Positions 27,059 through 35,525 of a stretch of DNA of 35,872 nucleotides are shown piece after piece. The notes under the pieces are model-generated. The model saw nothing but the letters and a program-made list of their open reading frames with translations. It did no database searches and was not told the origin of the DNA. Both the position numbers and the translations under genes were made by a program. The stretch covers positions 1 to 35,872 of the forward strand of contig JANQJO010000035.1 of NCBI GenBank assembly GCA_028281605.1, read 5' to 3'. Source of the stretch: Pseudomonadales bacterium (GTDB taxonomy: Bacteria; Pseudomonadota; Gammaproteobacteria; Pseudomonadales; JANQJO01). Within the stretch, counting starts at the first letter, position 1. Each line of letters begins with the position of its first letter.

Positions 27059-28447
27059 GTGCATATACATATACTAGGTATCTGCGGTACTTTTATGGGA
27101 AGTCTAGCTTTATTAGCTAAGCAACTAGGCCATCGTGTCACAGGCTGCGACAGTAATATCTATCCACCTATGAGCCAACAACTACAGGCCAATGACATTG
27201 ATATCATCGAAGGCTACCATATCGACCAGCTTAAGCTAGAGCCCGACTACTTTATCATCGGTAATGTACTGACTCGGGGCAATCCTTTAGTTGAAGCGGT
27301 ACTCAACAGCACGACTCCTTATCTGAGTGGACCGGCCTGGCTCTCTCATGAAGTGTTGTCCAAACGCTGGGTTTTAGCGGTATCTGGCACGCACGGCAAA
27401 ACCACAGCAACCGCCATGCTGATTCACATTTTAGAAACAGCCAATCTAAAGCCTGGCTTTCTAGTGGGAGGGGTTCCTCTAAACGGTCGCCTCTCAGCAG
27501 AGATAGGGAGCAGCCCTTTTTTTGTGATAGAAGCAGACGAATACGACAGCGCCTTTTTTGACAAACGTTCTAAATTTGTACACTATCTACCAAAAACCTT
27601 AATTATCAACAATCTTGAATTCGATCATGCCGATATTTTCACCAACTTAGCCGCCATTCAACTGCAGTTTCACCACTTAGTGCGCTTATTGCCAAACCAA
27701 GGCTCCATTATTTACCCTCATGCTCACCAAGCCATAGAACAAGTACTCAAAAAAGGATGCTGGACACCTACAGAAACTTTCGATTTAGAACCAGGGAGCC
27801 AAGCCTCATGGCACGCTCGGATGATGCATTCAGACGGCAGTCGCTTTGAAGTGTATCAAGGAAAAGAGTATAAAGGACAAATGCAATGGTCATTACTAGG
27901 TGAGCATAATGTTAATAATGCACTGGCCGCGCTCTTAGCTGCGCGTCATGTTGGCATTTCTGAAGTTGTCACCTTATCCGCTTTATCCAGCTTTCAAGGT
28001 GTCAAACGCCGACTGGAAAAAATCGGCAACATTAACGGCATCACTGTTTACGATGACTTTGCACATCATCCCACAGCGATTGCCAGCACACTGGCGGGTC
28101 TACACGCACAGTTGCAAACCTTAGCACAACCTGGTCGAATCCTGTTAATCATCGAGCCCAGGTCAAATACTATGCGTCGTGGAATTTATCAAAACGAATT
28201 AAAAACCGCTACAGAAAAGGCAAATATCTGTTATTGGTTTGAACCACAAAACATGACTTGGGACTTACGCGCTGCCGTTGCAGGCCCCAATACCGAAGTC
28301 CACAACAACACGCAAGACATCATTAACAAAATCATACAAGTTGCTAAACCTCAAGATCATATTGTGATTATGAGCAACGGTGGCTTTGAAAGTATTCAAC
28401 AGCGCTTATTAGAGGCCTTAAACAATCAACAGGACTCACCATCATGA
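27059..28447 (+). CDS. mpl: UDP-N-acetylmuramate:L-Ala-gamma-D-Glu-meso-DAP ligase Mpl
   Basis: Mpl joins recycled murein tripeptide to UDP-MurNAc, so that peptidoglycan fragments re-enter cell-wall synthesis in the cytoplasm. The 462 residues carry the Mur ligase domains in order: MHIHILGICGTFMGSLALLA (N-terminal UDP-binding), the ATP loop SGTHGKTTATAM (about 108-119), IEADEYDSAFFDKRSKFVHY (the Mpl-type signature) and DDFAHHPTAI, then IEPRSNTMRRG. The last two separate Mpl from MurC. The GTG start has AAGGAAGG a few bases upstream. Its stop overlaps the nnr ATG by four bases (ATGA). The window gives no sign of its own regulation. Confidence 0.96.
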   Translation: MHIHILGICGTFMGSLALLAKQLGHRVTGCDSNIYPPMSQQLQANDIDIIEGYHIDQLKLEPDYFIIGNVLTRGNPLVEAVLNSTTPYLSGPAWLSHEVLSKRWVLAVSGTHGKTTATAMLIHILETANLKPGFLVGGVPLNGRLSAEIGSSPFFVIEADEYDSAFFDKRSKFVHYLPKTLIINNLEFDHADIFTNLAAIQLQFHHLVRLLPNQGSIIYPHAHQAIEQVLKKGCWTPTETFDLEPGSQASWHARMMHSDGSRFEVYQGKEYKGQMQWSLLGEHNVNNALAALLAARHVGISEVVTLSALSSFQGVKRRLEKIGNINGITVYDDFAHHPTAIASTLAGLHAQLQTLAQPGRILLIIEPRSNTMRRGIYQNELKTATEKANICYWFEPQNMTWDLRAAVAGPNTEVHNNTQDIINKIIQVAKPQDHIVIMSNGGFESIQQRLLEALNNQQDSPS

Positions 28448-30009
28448 TTACGCAAAAACTACCCGCTTATGTCTATACCGCACAACAAACACGAGCACTA
28501 GACCAATACATCATTGAGCACTGCAACATCAATGGCTGGACTTTAATCCAACGTGCAGGCGATGCGGCCTTTCAAGCCATGCGTATGACATGGCCACAAA
28601 CAGACACACTGGTGGTGCTAACCGGAGCAGGTAACAATGCAGGCGATGGATATATCATGGCTGCTCTGGCACAACAACAAGGTTTTAATGTACAAGTCCT
28701 GTACTTAACCTCTCCTGACGATCTAAAGGGCGATGCACTCTTAGCCAGCAAACATTGCATAGATTTAGGCGTTCCTTGCACCCCCTTTACAAGCACGTTA
28801 CCTCCCGCCAACCTCTATGTAGATGCGCTGCTCGGCACTGGCTTATCACGCACGGTAGAAGGCGACTACCGGCATGCAATCGAAGCACTTAATCAAAGTA
28901 CAGCCCCTATTTTATCTTTAGACATTCCCTCAGGGCTATGTGCTGATACAGGTATGCCCTTCAACTTAGCAGTCAAAGCAACGGCAACCATGACATTCAT
29001 CGCAGTTAAAAGAGGTTTACTCACAGGCCTAGGGCCAGATCACACAGGTCATTTATGGTATGCTGATCTTAACATCGAAGCTAATCTTCCAGAACAGCTC
29101 TTTAACAACACAAACAACACAAACAACACACAAGCCAAGCAAGGCGTTGCTTGCCTGAATTTTGAAACTTGCCCAACATTACCGAAACGTTTACCTTCAA
29201 GCCACAAAGGTCAATTTGGGCACGTATTAATAGTGGGGGGCGACTCAGGGATGGGAGGCGCTCCACTCTTAGCAGCAGAAAGTGCTTTCAGCACAGGAGT
29301 AGGCTTAGTCACAGTTGCTACCCGTGCTGAACATGTCCCTGCTATACTCAGTCGCTGCCCAGAACTCATGTGCTCGGCTATTGATGATGAGCAAAGCCTC
29401 ACCCCATTAATAAAACGAGCTCAAGTTGTCGTGTTAGGACCCGGCCTTGGACAAGACCCCTGGGGTCTTGCACTGGCTCAACAAGTACTTAAACACCCTA
29501 TTACCACCGTATTGGATGCTGATGCATTAAACCTCTTAGCTACAGGAAAACTATCGATACCAAACACATCTACAGCCTCATATGTTATCACCCCTCACCC
29601 AAAAGAAGCAGCACGCTTACTCAATATCAGCACAGATCAAGTCCAAGCTGATCGTTTTCAAGCAGCACAAACTCTGACAGAAACCTTTACCACTACCACA
29701 GTGCTCAAAGGTGCCGGCAGTATTTTAACCTATCAAACGGGTGAACAAGCTTTATGTCCATACGGTAACCCAGCCATGGCCACAGCAGGTATGGGTGATA
29801 TACTAAGCGGCATTATAGGAGGGCTATTAGCACAAGGCCTACCCACCGAAGAAGCCACAGCCTTAGCGACAGTACTACATGCTAAAGCAGCTGACCAGGC
29901 CATGTTACAAGATCAAGTCATCAGCTTACGTGCAACAGAATTATTACCCTACATCCGCACACTATTATATACTCACCATACACTCACCACTCACACACAA
30001 CAGCAATAA
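28444..30009 (+). CDS. nnr: Bifunctional NAD(P)H-hydrate epimerase/dehydratase
   Basis: This 521-residue fusion repairs damaged NAD(P)H hydrates. The N-terminal epimerase (YjeF_N, about 1-215) has LTGAGNNAGDGYIMA and VDALLGTGLSRTVEG. The C-terminal ADP/ATP-dependent dehydratase (about 240-510, ribokinase-like) has GDSGMGGAPLLAAE, VLGPGLGQD, VLDADALNLLA, ITPHPKEAARLL, VLKGAGSIL and the ATP-site loop TAGMGDILSGIIGGL. Length matches the E. coli NnrD/NnrE fusion. The linker between domains contains a threefold NNT tandem repeat (29103-29126). It overlaps mpl by four bases and tsaE by one base, so the three genes are translationally coupled. The nnr-tsaE pair is conserved in gammaproteobacteria. 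Confidence 0.95.
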   Translation: MITQKLPAYVYTAQQTRALDQYIIEHCNINGWTLIQRAGDAAFQAMRMTWPQTDTLVVLTGAGNNAGDGYIMAALAQQQGFNVQVLYLTSPDDLKGDALLASKHCIDLGVPCTPFTSTLPPANLYVDALLGTGLSRTVEGDYRHAIEALNQSTAPILSLDIPSGLCADTGMPFNLAVKATATMTFIAVKRGLLTGLGPDHTGHLWYADLNIEANLPEQLFNNTNNTNNTQAKQGVACLNFETCPTLPKRLPSSHKGQFGHVLIVGGDSGMGGAPLLAAESAFSTGVGLVTVATRAEHVPAILSRCPELMCSAIDDEQSLTPLIKRAQVVVLGPGLGQDPWGLALAQQVLKHPITTVLDADALNLLATGKLSIPNTSTASYVITPHPKEAARLLNISTDQVQADRFQAAQTLTETFTTTTVLKGAGSILTYQTGEQALCPYGNPAMATAGMGDILSGIIGGLLAQGLPTEEATALATVLHAKAADQAMLQDQVISLRATELLPYIRTLLYTHHTLTTHTQQQ

Positions 30010-30530
30010 TGTCAGCCACCAAAAAGCTCAACCAACACAGTATCAACAATCTCAATGAATTTGCTTTAGCACAACTTGCACAACAACTTGCACAACAGCT
30101 ATGTAGAAACTGTAGAAACTGTAGAAACAACATCATAATTTTTTTCTCAGGACCTTTAGGTGCAGGCAAGACAACATTTATCAGACACTTCTTACAAGCT
30201 ATGGGCATCACCAATGCCGTGAAAAGCCCCAGTTACACTCTAGTAGAATCTTATCAAACCGAAAAGATACCCCATATTTACCATTGGGACTTTTACAGAC
30301 TAGCAGACCCTGAAGAACTAGAGTTTTTAGGGTTTCGAGACTATTTGTCTCAACAGGCTTTAATGTTAATAGAGTGGCCAGAGAGAGTCATACACCAAGC
30401 GTCATTAAAAGCCGATTTATGGGTAACGCTCTCTTTAACTGAAAACGCAAAAAGTATATCAAGTCGCAATCTAGCATTACAAGCTTTATCCGCTAAAGGG
30501 CAGGATTTATTACTCGGCGCTCTTACTTAG
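30009..30530 (+). CDS. tsaE: tRNA threonylcarbamoyladenosine ATPase TsaE
   Basis: TsaE is the ATPase of the TsaB-TsaD-TsaE complex that makes the N6-threonylcarbamoyl modification of A37 in tRNAs reading ANN codons. Walker A GPLGAGKTT lies near residues 47-55; the family blocks SPSYTLVESY, HWDFYRLADPEELEFLGFRD and LIEWPERV follow. The 173 residues exceed the E. coli 153. The excess is an in-frame run of small tandem repeats before the Walker strand (LAQQLAQQL and RNCRNCRNN, 30073-30130). The start overlaps the nnr stop by one base. The end overlaps a convergent unknown gene by eight bases. Confidence 0.94.
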   Translation: MSATKKLNQHSINNLNEFALAQLAQQLAQQLCRNCRNCRNNIIIFFSGPLGAGKTTFIRHFLQAMGITNAVKSPSYTLVESYQTEKIPHIYHWDFYRLADPEELEFLGFRDYLSQQALMLIEWPERVIHQASLKADLWVTLSLTENAKSISSRNLALQALSAKGQDLLLGALT

Positions 30531-31179
30531 AATCTAGCGGGGGCGTCTGATCCGAATAAAAAATACTTCCTAATGTTGGGTATACAAACTTATAATCAAA
30601 TCTAGGCGTCTTTGTATCTGTAGATTCACTGCCAAACAACGTAGTTAACTGAATGCCCTGCTGATCTCCTGAATCCACCATATTATCTTGATCCTGTTGA
30701 TATTCAACAAACTTATTACCTAATTGACCTGCAATTGCGATATAGTCAAAAAATTTTTGCGCTATTGCTTCACTGCCACAACCAATTTTCTGATTACCAA
30801 CACGAACTACACAAACTAAGCTCCCTTCCGATACAGGAAGTTCTTCTTTAGGTTCTTCTTTAGGTTTTTGATAACTATTAATACCACTAATACCACTAAT
30901 ACCACTAGTGATGCTTTGCTTTGATAAATCAGGAGAGCCCTCTACTGGATTGATATCATTTAAATTCACCAGGGCACCACAAGCTCTTCTTACTTCAGGA
31001 AACATCAAACTTAAAATATATTTACCCACTTTGGTATTGGAAAAAGCAACATTAGCCAATTTATTTACTACTTGCCTAACACAAAAACTGGGCTTATTGG
31101 GCTTACCGGCAGAACAGACTCTAACAGAAGGGCTCTTCATAACATCACTTATATTACAAAACTTATCAACTCTGATCAA
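30523..31179 (-). CDS. Hypothetical protein with short internal repeats
   Basis: The 218-residue frame has no recognised domain. It starts at a TTG; the methionine at residue 14 (31140) is an equally good start, and neither has a clear ribosome site. Two low-complexity runs stand out: a repeated serine-glycine-isoleucine unit (SGISGISGI) and KPKEEPKEE. The middle has several cysteines (for example LVCVVRVGNQKIGCGS). There is no signal peptide or membrane helix. It runs convergent to tsaE with an eight-base overlap and is upstream of nothing obvious on its own strand. It may be a lineage-specific protein; expression is not shown by the sequence. Confidence 0.5.
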   Translation of the reverse strand: MIRVDKFCNISDVMKSPSVRVCSAGKPNKPSFCVRQVVNKLANVAFSNTKVGKYILSLMFPEVRRACGALVNLNDINPVEGSPDLSKQSITSGISGISGINSYQKPKEEPKEELPVSEGSLVCVVRVGNQKIGCGSEAIAQKFFDYIAIAGQLGNKFVEYQQDQDNMVDSGDQQGIQLTTLFGSESTDTKTPRFDYKFVYPTLGSIFYSDQTPPLDSK

Positions 31180-31232
31180 TTAAAGCGCTCAATCTAACAT
31201 ATAGATTAATCGCTTGGAACGTGCACGTTTCC

Positions 31233-31685
31233 TTACAACGCATCAATGGCTTGATTAGCCAAGGCATCTACTCTTTCATTGTCCGGATGACCACTATGCC
31301 CTTTCACCCAATGCCATTGCACCTGATGCTGCGCAACCAAAGCATCCAGCTTTAGCCAAAGATCTTTATTTTTAACCGGCTTTTTTGACGAGGTGATCCA
31401 TCCCTTTTTTTTCCAGCCAGATACCCACCGTGTAATGCCATTTTTTACATATTGAGAATCTGTGGTTAAATCCACTTCTACTGACTCTTCAAGTACTGCA
31501 AGCGCTTCTATTGCCGCAGTGAGTTCCATACGATTATTGGTCGTGTTAATTTCAGCTCCTTTTAACTCTAAAATTTTTTCACTCCCAGCAAAACGTAATA
31601 AAGCCCCCCATCCTCCAGGGCCAGGGTTACCTCGACAAGCTCCATCTGTATACGCTTCAACCTTAACTTTACTCATATACTTCAT
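31233..31685 (-). CDS. rnhA: Ribonuclease HI
   Basis: RNase HI cuts RNA in RNA-DNA hybrids in the cytoplasm, for example at replication primers and R-loops. The 150 residues match the usual length (E. coli 155). The catalytic carboxylates are in place: D14 in [18 protein letters not shown]54 in [14 protein letters not shown]76 in LTTDSQYV and D140 in [11 protein letters not shown], with the assisting histidine in [10 protein letters not shown]. The basic helix ([18 protein letters not shown]) contacts the hybrid. An ATG at residue 4 is an alternative start. It stands alone on the minus strand. Confidence 0.97.
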   Translation of the reverse strand: MKYMSKVKVEAYTDGACRGNPGPGGWGALLRFAGSEKILELKGAEINTTNNRMELTAAIEALAVLEESVEVDLTTDSQYVKNGITRWVSGWKKKGWITSSKKPVKNKDLWLKLDALVAQHQVQWHWVKGHSGHPDNERVDALANQAIDAL

Positions 31686-31834
31686 ACTCCTCTACATCAC
31701 TAAAACTCTATTCATCAATACTCTTGTCTGCTTACTGTTTTCTGCAGGCTCAACAATTCAATTTCTCCAATCACCTTATCTTTAAGTTCTAGAAACAACA
31801 GAGGCTGTCCTTTTTTAATCACACACCCATAAAC

Positions 31835-32158
31835 TCATAATAACCTGCCCGCACACCCAAATAAACAAATCAGACCAGCAGATACGATCCAAAAACCTAA
31901 AGCCTTTAAAAACCGCTCGATAAGTTTTCCACAACCCGCTACAGTCACACCCTCCACCGGACACTCAGGCTCTAACCGTGCCTCTAGCTCATGAAAAGAG
32001 TCACGCGACAATAAACAATCAGAGCAATAAAAGCAACAAAAGAATCGATTTTTTATAAACATATGGCCTAGATTAAGGGCTAGCATCAACGCTTCTATAG
32101 CAACACCCAGAAGGTGTAAATGAAGAACTAAAAAATACTTTAGCAGAAATGGCGGCAT
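31835..32158 (-). CDS. Small cysteine-rich membrane protein, unknown
   Basis: An open frame of 107 residues with two hydrophobic helices, one at the N-terminus (LLKYFLVLHLHLLGVAIEAL) and one near the C-terminus (ALGFWIVSAGLICLFGCAG). Between them is a cysteine-rich section (FFCCFYCSDCLLS). No family is recognised and no ribosome site precedes the ATG. It could be a genuine small membrane protein or a chance frame; its composition is plausible for a membrane protein. Confidence 0.35.
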   Translation of the reverse strand: MPPFLLKYFLVLHLHLLGVAIEALMLALNLGHMFIKNRFFCCFYCSDCLLSRDSFHELEARLEPECPVEGVTVAGCGKLIERFLKALGFWIVSAGLICLFGCAGRLL

Positions 32159-32438
32159 CAATTATCATACTATAGAAAGAGCAAAAAGATTTGACAGTTT
32201 GTCATTTTTATTTACGAATGCTAAGTTAAAACTAAGTGAAGCGGTATCTTATTACTTTGCCAAAAATCTAATAGAGTAGTGTTTTAAGCTGGAAAAGAGC
32301 ATTTTACAATTGAAGCCCATCAGATTTTCGTTGGATTCAAATATTAAAAGTCACATTTTAATTTGCTATTTAATTAAGTCTAGTGATATTAACGACGTTT
32401 CGTTTTCGCTTTATAAATAGAGGGAAACTTGGGTAAAT

Positions 32439-32502
32439 AGAGCTTACGGCAGATTTTAGCGTAAAAAATAAAACAACAAAGTCAATCTGCCATGTAAGCT
32501 CT
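32439..32502. terminator. Inverted repeat downstream of the PEP-CTERM-like gene
   Basis: The left arm (32439-32455) and right arm (32484-32502) pair over about 17 bases, with a two-base bulge in the right arm and a 28-base loop; AGAGCTTAC and GTAAGCTCT are the outer parts. It lies 18 bp after the minus-strand gene stop. T-rich sequence follows on the plus strand only, so a terminator role for the minus-strand gene is unsure. The rest of 32162-32519 is A+T rich with no gene seen. Confidence 0.5.
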
Positions 32503-32519
32503 CATTTTTCTTCCCTTTT

Positions 32520-33200
32520 TTACATTCCTTTCTTACGAGTAAGCCTCAGGCCCAAAAACCCTAAACCAAACAACATCAAAACAGAAGGTTCTGACACTCG
32601 AGTTGTATCTCTACCTGCCGCATCATACCAGCCTTGAGAACGATACCACCACGAATCCAGCTGACCTGTATTGTCCACACCTGTTAAAGTACCCCAAGTC
32701 GGATGAAACCAAATCCCTATTTGATCATCATAAGGGGCATCAGTTGCAAGTTGGCTATAAATACTGCTTACATCCAACTCAAACCCTCTAATATCACCTG
32801 AGTCAATTAACCCACTTGAAAAATTACCAAAATATTCATGTGACTGATAGCTACTTGGATTGTTTTGTCCATTATATTCGAACACCCATAATCCTGTATT
32901 ATCACTGCCACCATGATTGACAAAATCGGCATAAAAAATTGCTAAGCCATCTCCTCCCTTAGGATTACTAGGGCCATCATTGAGCACTAGCCAAAACCCG
33001 TCCATCAACGCTCCATTTTTACGCGCATTATCCACTTCCCACGTTAAAATTTGTGTCCCTGTATCATAAGAAGTACTAATGCCATCAAAACTTGCACCAT
33101 TACCACCAAAACTGCCTGCTCCTCTAGAATACTGAATCAAATCGGCTGAAGCCACTGAACAGGTTGTCATTAACAGTCCAGCTAAAATACTTGCTCTCAT
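32520..33200 (-). CDS. Secreted protein with PEP-CTERM-like sorting signal
   Basis: About 226 residues. The ATG at 33200 gives a proper signal peptide (MRASILAGLLMTTCSVASA, cleavage after the last alanine); the frame is open a further 56 codons upstream, but that part does not look coding. The mature part is glycine-, serine- and aromatic-rich, as in extracellular matrix or biofilm proteins. The C-terminus, SEPSVLMLFGLGFLGLRL followed by TRKK, has the order of a PEP-CTERM signal: short motif, hydrophobic helix, basic tail. The first residue of the motif is S rather than P. In other bacteria exosortase EpsH recognises such tails; no exosortase is in this window. The polysaccharide genes at 0.4-3.8 kb are the kind often linked to this pathway. 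Confidence 0.78.
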   Translation of the reverse strand: MRASILAGLLMTTCSVASADLIQYSRGAGSFGGNGASFDGISTSYDTGTQILTWEVDNARKNGALMDGFWLVLNDGPSNPKGGDGLAIFYADFVNHGGSDNTGLWVFEYNGQNNPSSYQSHEYFGNFSSGLIDSGDIRGFELDVSSIYSQLATDAPYDDQIGIWFHPTWGTLTGVDNTGQLDSWWYRSQGWYDAAGRDTTRVSEPSVLMLFGLGFLGLRLTRKKGM

Positions 33201-33504
33201 AACTGATGTACCTATAGAAATAAATTTACAAAAGATTATTAAATGACCATGCATAATGCAGGCCACAATACATAGCCTTTTGATATTAAAGAGAGGTATG
33301 GCAAATACAGAAATAAAAAAATGAGGGAAGTGTAAAAAAGGCTGACATTTTCTTTGTTGAAAAAACACTCTCCATTGGAAGGCTGTTAAAGCTTAAAATC
33401 ATGCCTTCCCAGCTGACCCTATGAGTTTCAGTTGATGATTTCCCTCTACTAAGTAAGCATCTGGAAATCCCATTGCTGGATTCGAGCGCACCATAAACCT
33501 TGAA

Positions 33505-33557
33505 TGCAATTTTCATCACCTAGGGTGACGCTTATTGCATCGCTCATGGCTGTTTCT
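33505..33557 (+). repeat. 53-bp direct repeat, copy 1
   Basis: It matches 33831-33883 at 51 of 53 positions. The unit includes a short hairpin (TCACC, three bases, GGTGA) and ends in ATCGCTCATGGCTGTTT apart from the last bases. The stretch 33201-33938 carries no recognised gene apart from these repeats and the leader of the neighbouring genes. Confidence 0.85.
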
Positions 33558-33830
33558 AGGAGAGCAAGAGGGCACACTTGGAATGCCTATGCATCAAGTT
33601 TTATTCCAGGAATCGTTGAATAAACCACTCAATCAAAACGCAGCCGAAATTAAGTGCTCCCGATAAGTGTCTAGTTAAGGCACATAGATTAGCAACAAAA
33701 AACTATCATCTATACTCAAAACAAACCTCATGTTATACCTAAACAAACCACTCTTATCACTATAATTGACGTCTATTGGAGCTAATGAAAATCAATAAGT
33801 TAAGTATAAGCCCCCATTTTACCGTGCAAA

Positions 33831-33883
33831 TGCAATTTTCATCACCTGGGGTGACGCTTATTACATCGCTCATGGCTGTTTCT
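33831..33883 (+). repeat. 53-bp direct repeat, copy 2
   Basis: Second copy of the unit at 33505-33557, in the same orientation, 273 bp further on. The two differences are in the hairpin loop and near the centre, which leaves the hairpin intact. It ends 55 bp before the BepA-like gene and may contribute to that gene's leader. Confidence 0.85.
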
Positions 33884-33938
33884 CAGGAACTCCTTACTGA
33901 AATAGAGTCCCTATTTCTTTAAAGCATTTAGGAAGATT

Positions 33939-35423
33939 ATGTGGTCCACTAGCAAAAAGCTATTTAAAAAAAATCAGATAGCAGTGATTCTGCTTATCTT
34001 TTTATCTCTTTTAACTAAAATAACTTACAATTGGGCCAGCACCATACAACAGTTACCAAAACTAGGTGATAGCGTTTCCGGTGTTATCAGTCCAGAAAAA
34101 GAGTATAAACTGGGACGCTCCTGGCTTAGAGCCCTACGCGGACAAACATCGCTCATTTACGACCCTTTATTAAACCAATATTTAGAGAACCTTATTTATC
34201 GCTTAGCTTCTTACAGCGAGCTACACCACCCCAAACTGGAAATTGTTATCATTAACAACTCTTCTATTAACGCATTTGCCGTACCTGGTGGAGTTATAGG
34301 CATCAATGCTGGCTTATTTCTACATGCTGAAAACGAAGACGAATTAGCAGCTGTCCTAGCACACGAACTAGCCCACCTAAGCCAACGCCACTTTGCTCGC
34401 AACCTTGAAAAAGCTAAACGCGGACAATGGACTACCTTAGCTGCCCTTTTAGCCAGCGTAGCCATTATTGCTTCCACCGGCGGTGCTGACACAGGCTTAG
34501 CCGCACTGGCCACCACACAGGCCGCAGCGATTCAATCCCAATTAACATTCAGCCGACAAAATGAACGAGAAGCCGATCGCTTAGGCATGCTCACCTTGGT
34601 CAAAGCTGAATACGACCCTGCTGCCATGCCTCGATTTTTTGAGCGCATGCAAAAATCCACACAATATTCAGGTGAAGCACCACCCGAATTTCTGCTTACG
34701 CACCCTGTTACAGAAAGCCGTATTTCAGACTCTTACAACCGTGTCATCAAGCTACCCGCCTTAAAATCCAAGCCTTCTCTTGACTTTCAATTGATGAAGG
34801 CACGAGTACTGGCCTCTTATGCACACGATAAACTGGAAAACGTCAACACCTTTCGTATTAAGGCAAAAAATGCGACCTCACCCGACAAACAAGCGGCCTA
34901 CCAATACGGCCTGGTTCGTTCTCTACTCAAAGTCAACAACTACAAAGAGGCACTCAAAACACTCAAGCCCTTGCGTGCGCAAGACACAGACCGCATTATA
35001 TACATCGTGACTGAAGCAGAAATATACATGGCCCAAGAGGATCACAAAAAAGCTAAAAAAACGTTAAGCCAAGGACTAAGAATTGCTCCAGATAATTATT
35101 CATTGTCCATTTATTATGCCCAAGTGTTACTGCGTTTAAAAGAAGCCGAGCTTGCTGCTGAACATATTGAAAAATTATTATTGCATAGAACCTATAACGC
35201 CGAGCTTTGGCGTTTATTATCAGAAGCCTACGGCAGTATCGGTAATATCGTTGGGGTACACCAAGCCAGAGCCGAGGTATTCTTTTTACACAATCGTAAC
35301 GACCAAGCCATTCAACAACTGCGTTACGCTCTATCACTAGCCGAATCAGACTTTCAAAGAAGTTCGAAAATCAAATCTCGCATGCGAGAAATTCAGCGTC
35401 ATAAGAAAGATTTAAGGCTTTGA
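33939..35423 (+). CDS. bepA: BepA-like periplasmic M48 metalloprotease with TPRs
   Basis: A 494-residue zinc protease of the BepA/YfgC type. E. coli BepA assists or removes LptD and other outer-membrane proteins through the BAM pathway. A signal peptide (residues 12-33, IAVILLIFLSLLTKITYNWA) directs it to the periplasm. The catalytic site is HELAH (142-146), with the distal glutamate in NEREADRLGM. Residues 300-480 form TPR helices (AYQYGLVRSLLKVNNYKEAL, APDNYSLSIYYAQVLLRLKE). The length equals the family's 480-490. The ATG has AGGA seven bases upstream. It stands alone on the plus strand and ends three bases before the second inverted-repeat element. Confidence 0.93.
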   Translation: MWSTSKKLFKKNQIAVILLIFLSLLTKITYNWASTIQQLPKLGDSVSGVISPEKEYKLGRSWLRALRGQTSLIYDPLLNQYLENLIYRLASYSELHHPKLEIVIINNSSINAFAVPGGVIGINAGLFLHAENEDELAAVLAHELAHLSQRHFARNLEKAKRGQWTTLAALLASVAIIASTGGADTGLAALATTQAAAIQSQLTFSRQNEREADRLGMLTLVKAEYDPAAMPRFFERMQKSTQYSGEAPPEFLLTHPVTESRISDSYNRVIKLPALKSKPSLDFQLMKARVLASYAHDKLENVNTFRIKAKNATSPDKQAAYQYGLVRSLLKVNNYKEALKTLKPLRAQDTDRIIYIVTEAEIYMAQEDHKKAKKTLSQGLRIAPDNYSLSIYYAQVLLRLKEAELAAEHIEKLLLHRTYNAELWRLLSEAYGSIGNIVGVHQARAEVFFLHNRNDQAIQQLRYALSLAESDFQRSSKIKSRMREIQRHKKDLRL

Positions 35424-35426
35424 TTG

Positions 35427-35525
35427 GGAATGGTCACGAAATAACTTTAACATTTAGAACGGATGCATGTTTGAGCGAAGCGAGTTCAGCAGCGGAAAAT
35501 GTTAAAGTTATTTCGTGACCATTCC
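35427..35525. repeat. 99-bp inverted-repeat element, copy 2
   Basis: Perfect 29-bp arms (35427-35455 and 35497-35525) enclose a 41-bp core. Compared with copy 1 at 9609-9705, one base pair of the stem changes from G-C to T-A on both arms, and the core is inverted. It begins three bases after the bepA stop codon. Confidence 0.92.

Noticed and set aside
33201..33368. 56-codon upstream extension of the PEP-CTERM-like protein
   Set aside because: It would bury the signal peptide inside the protein; the ATG at 33200 gives a proper signal sequence.
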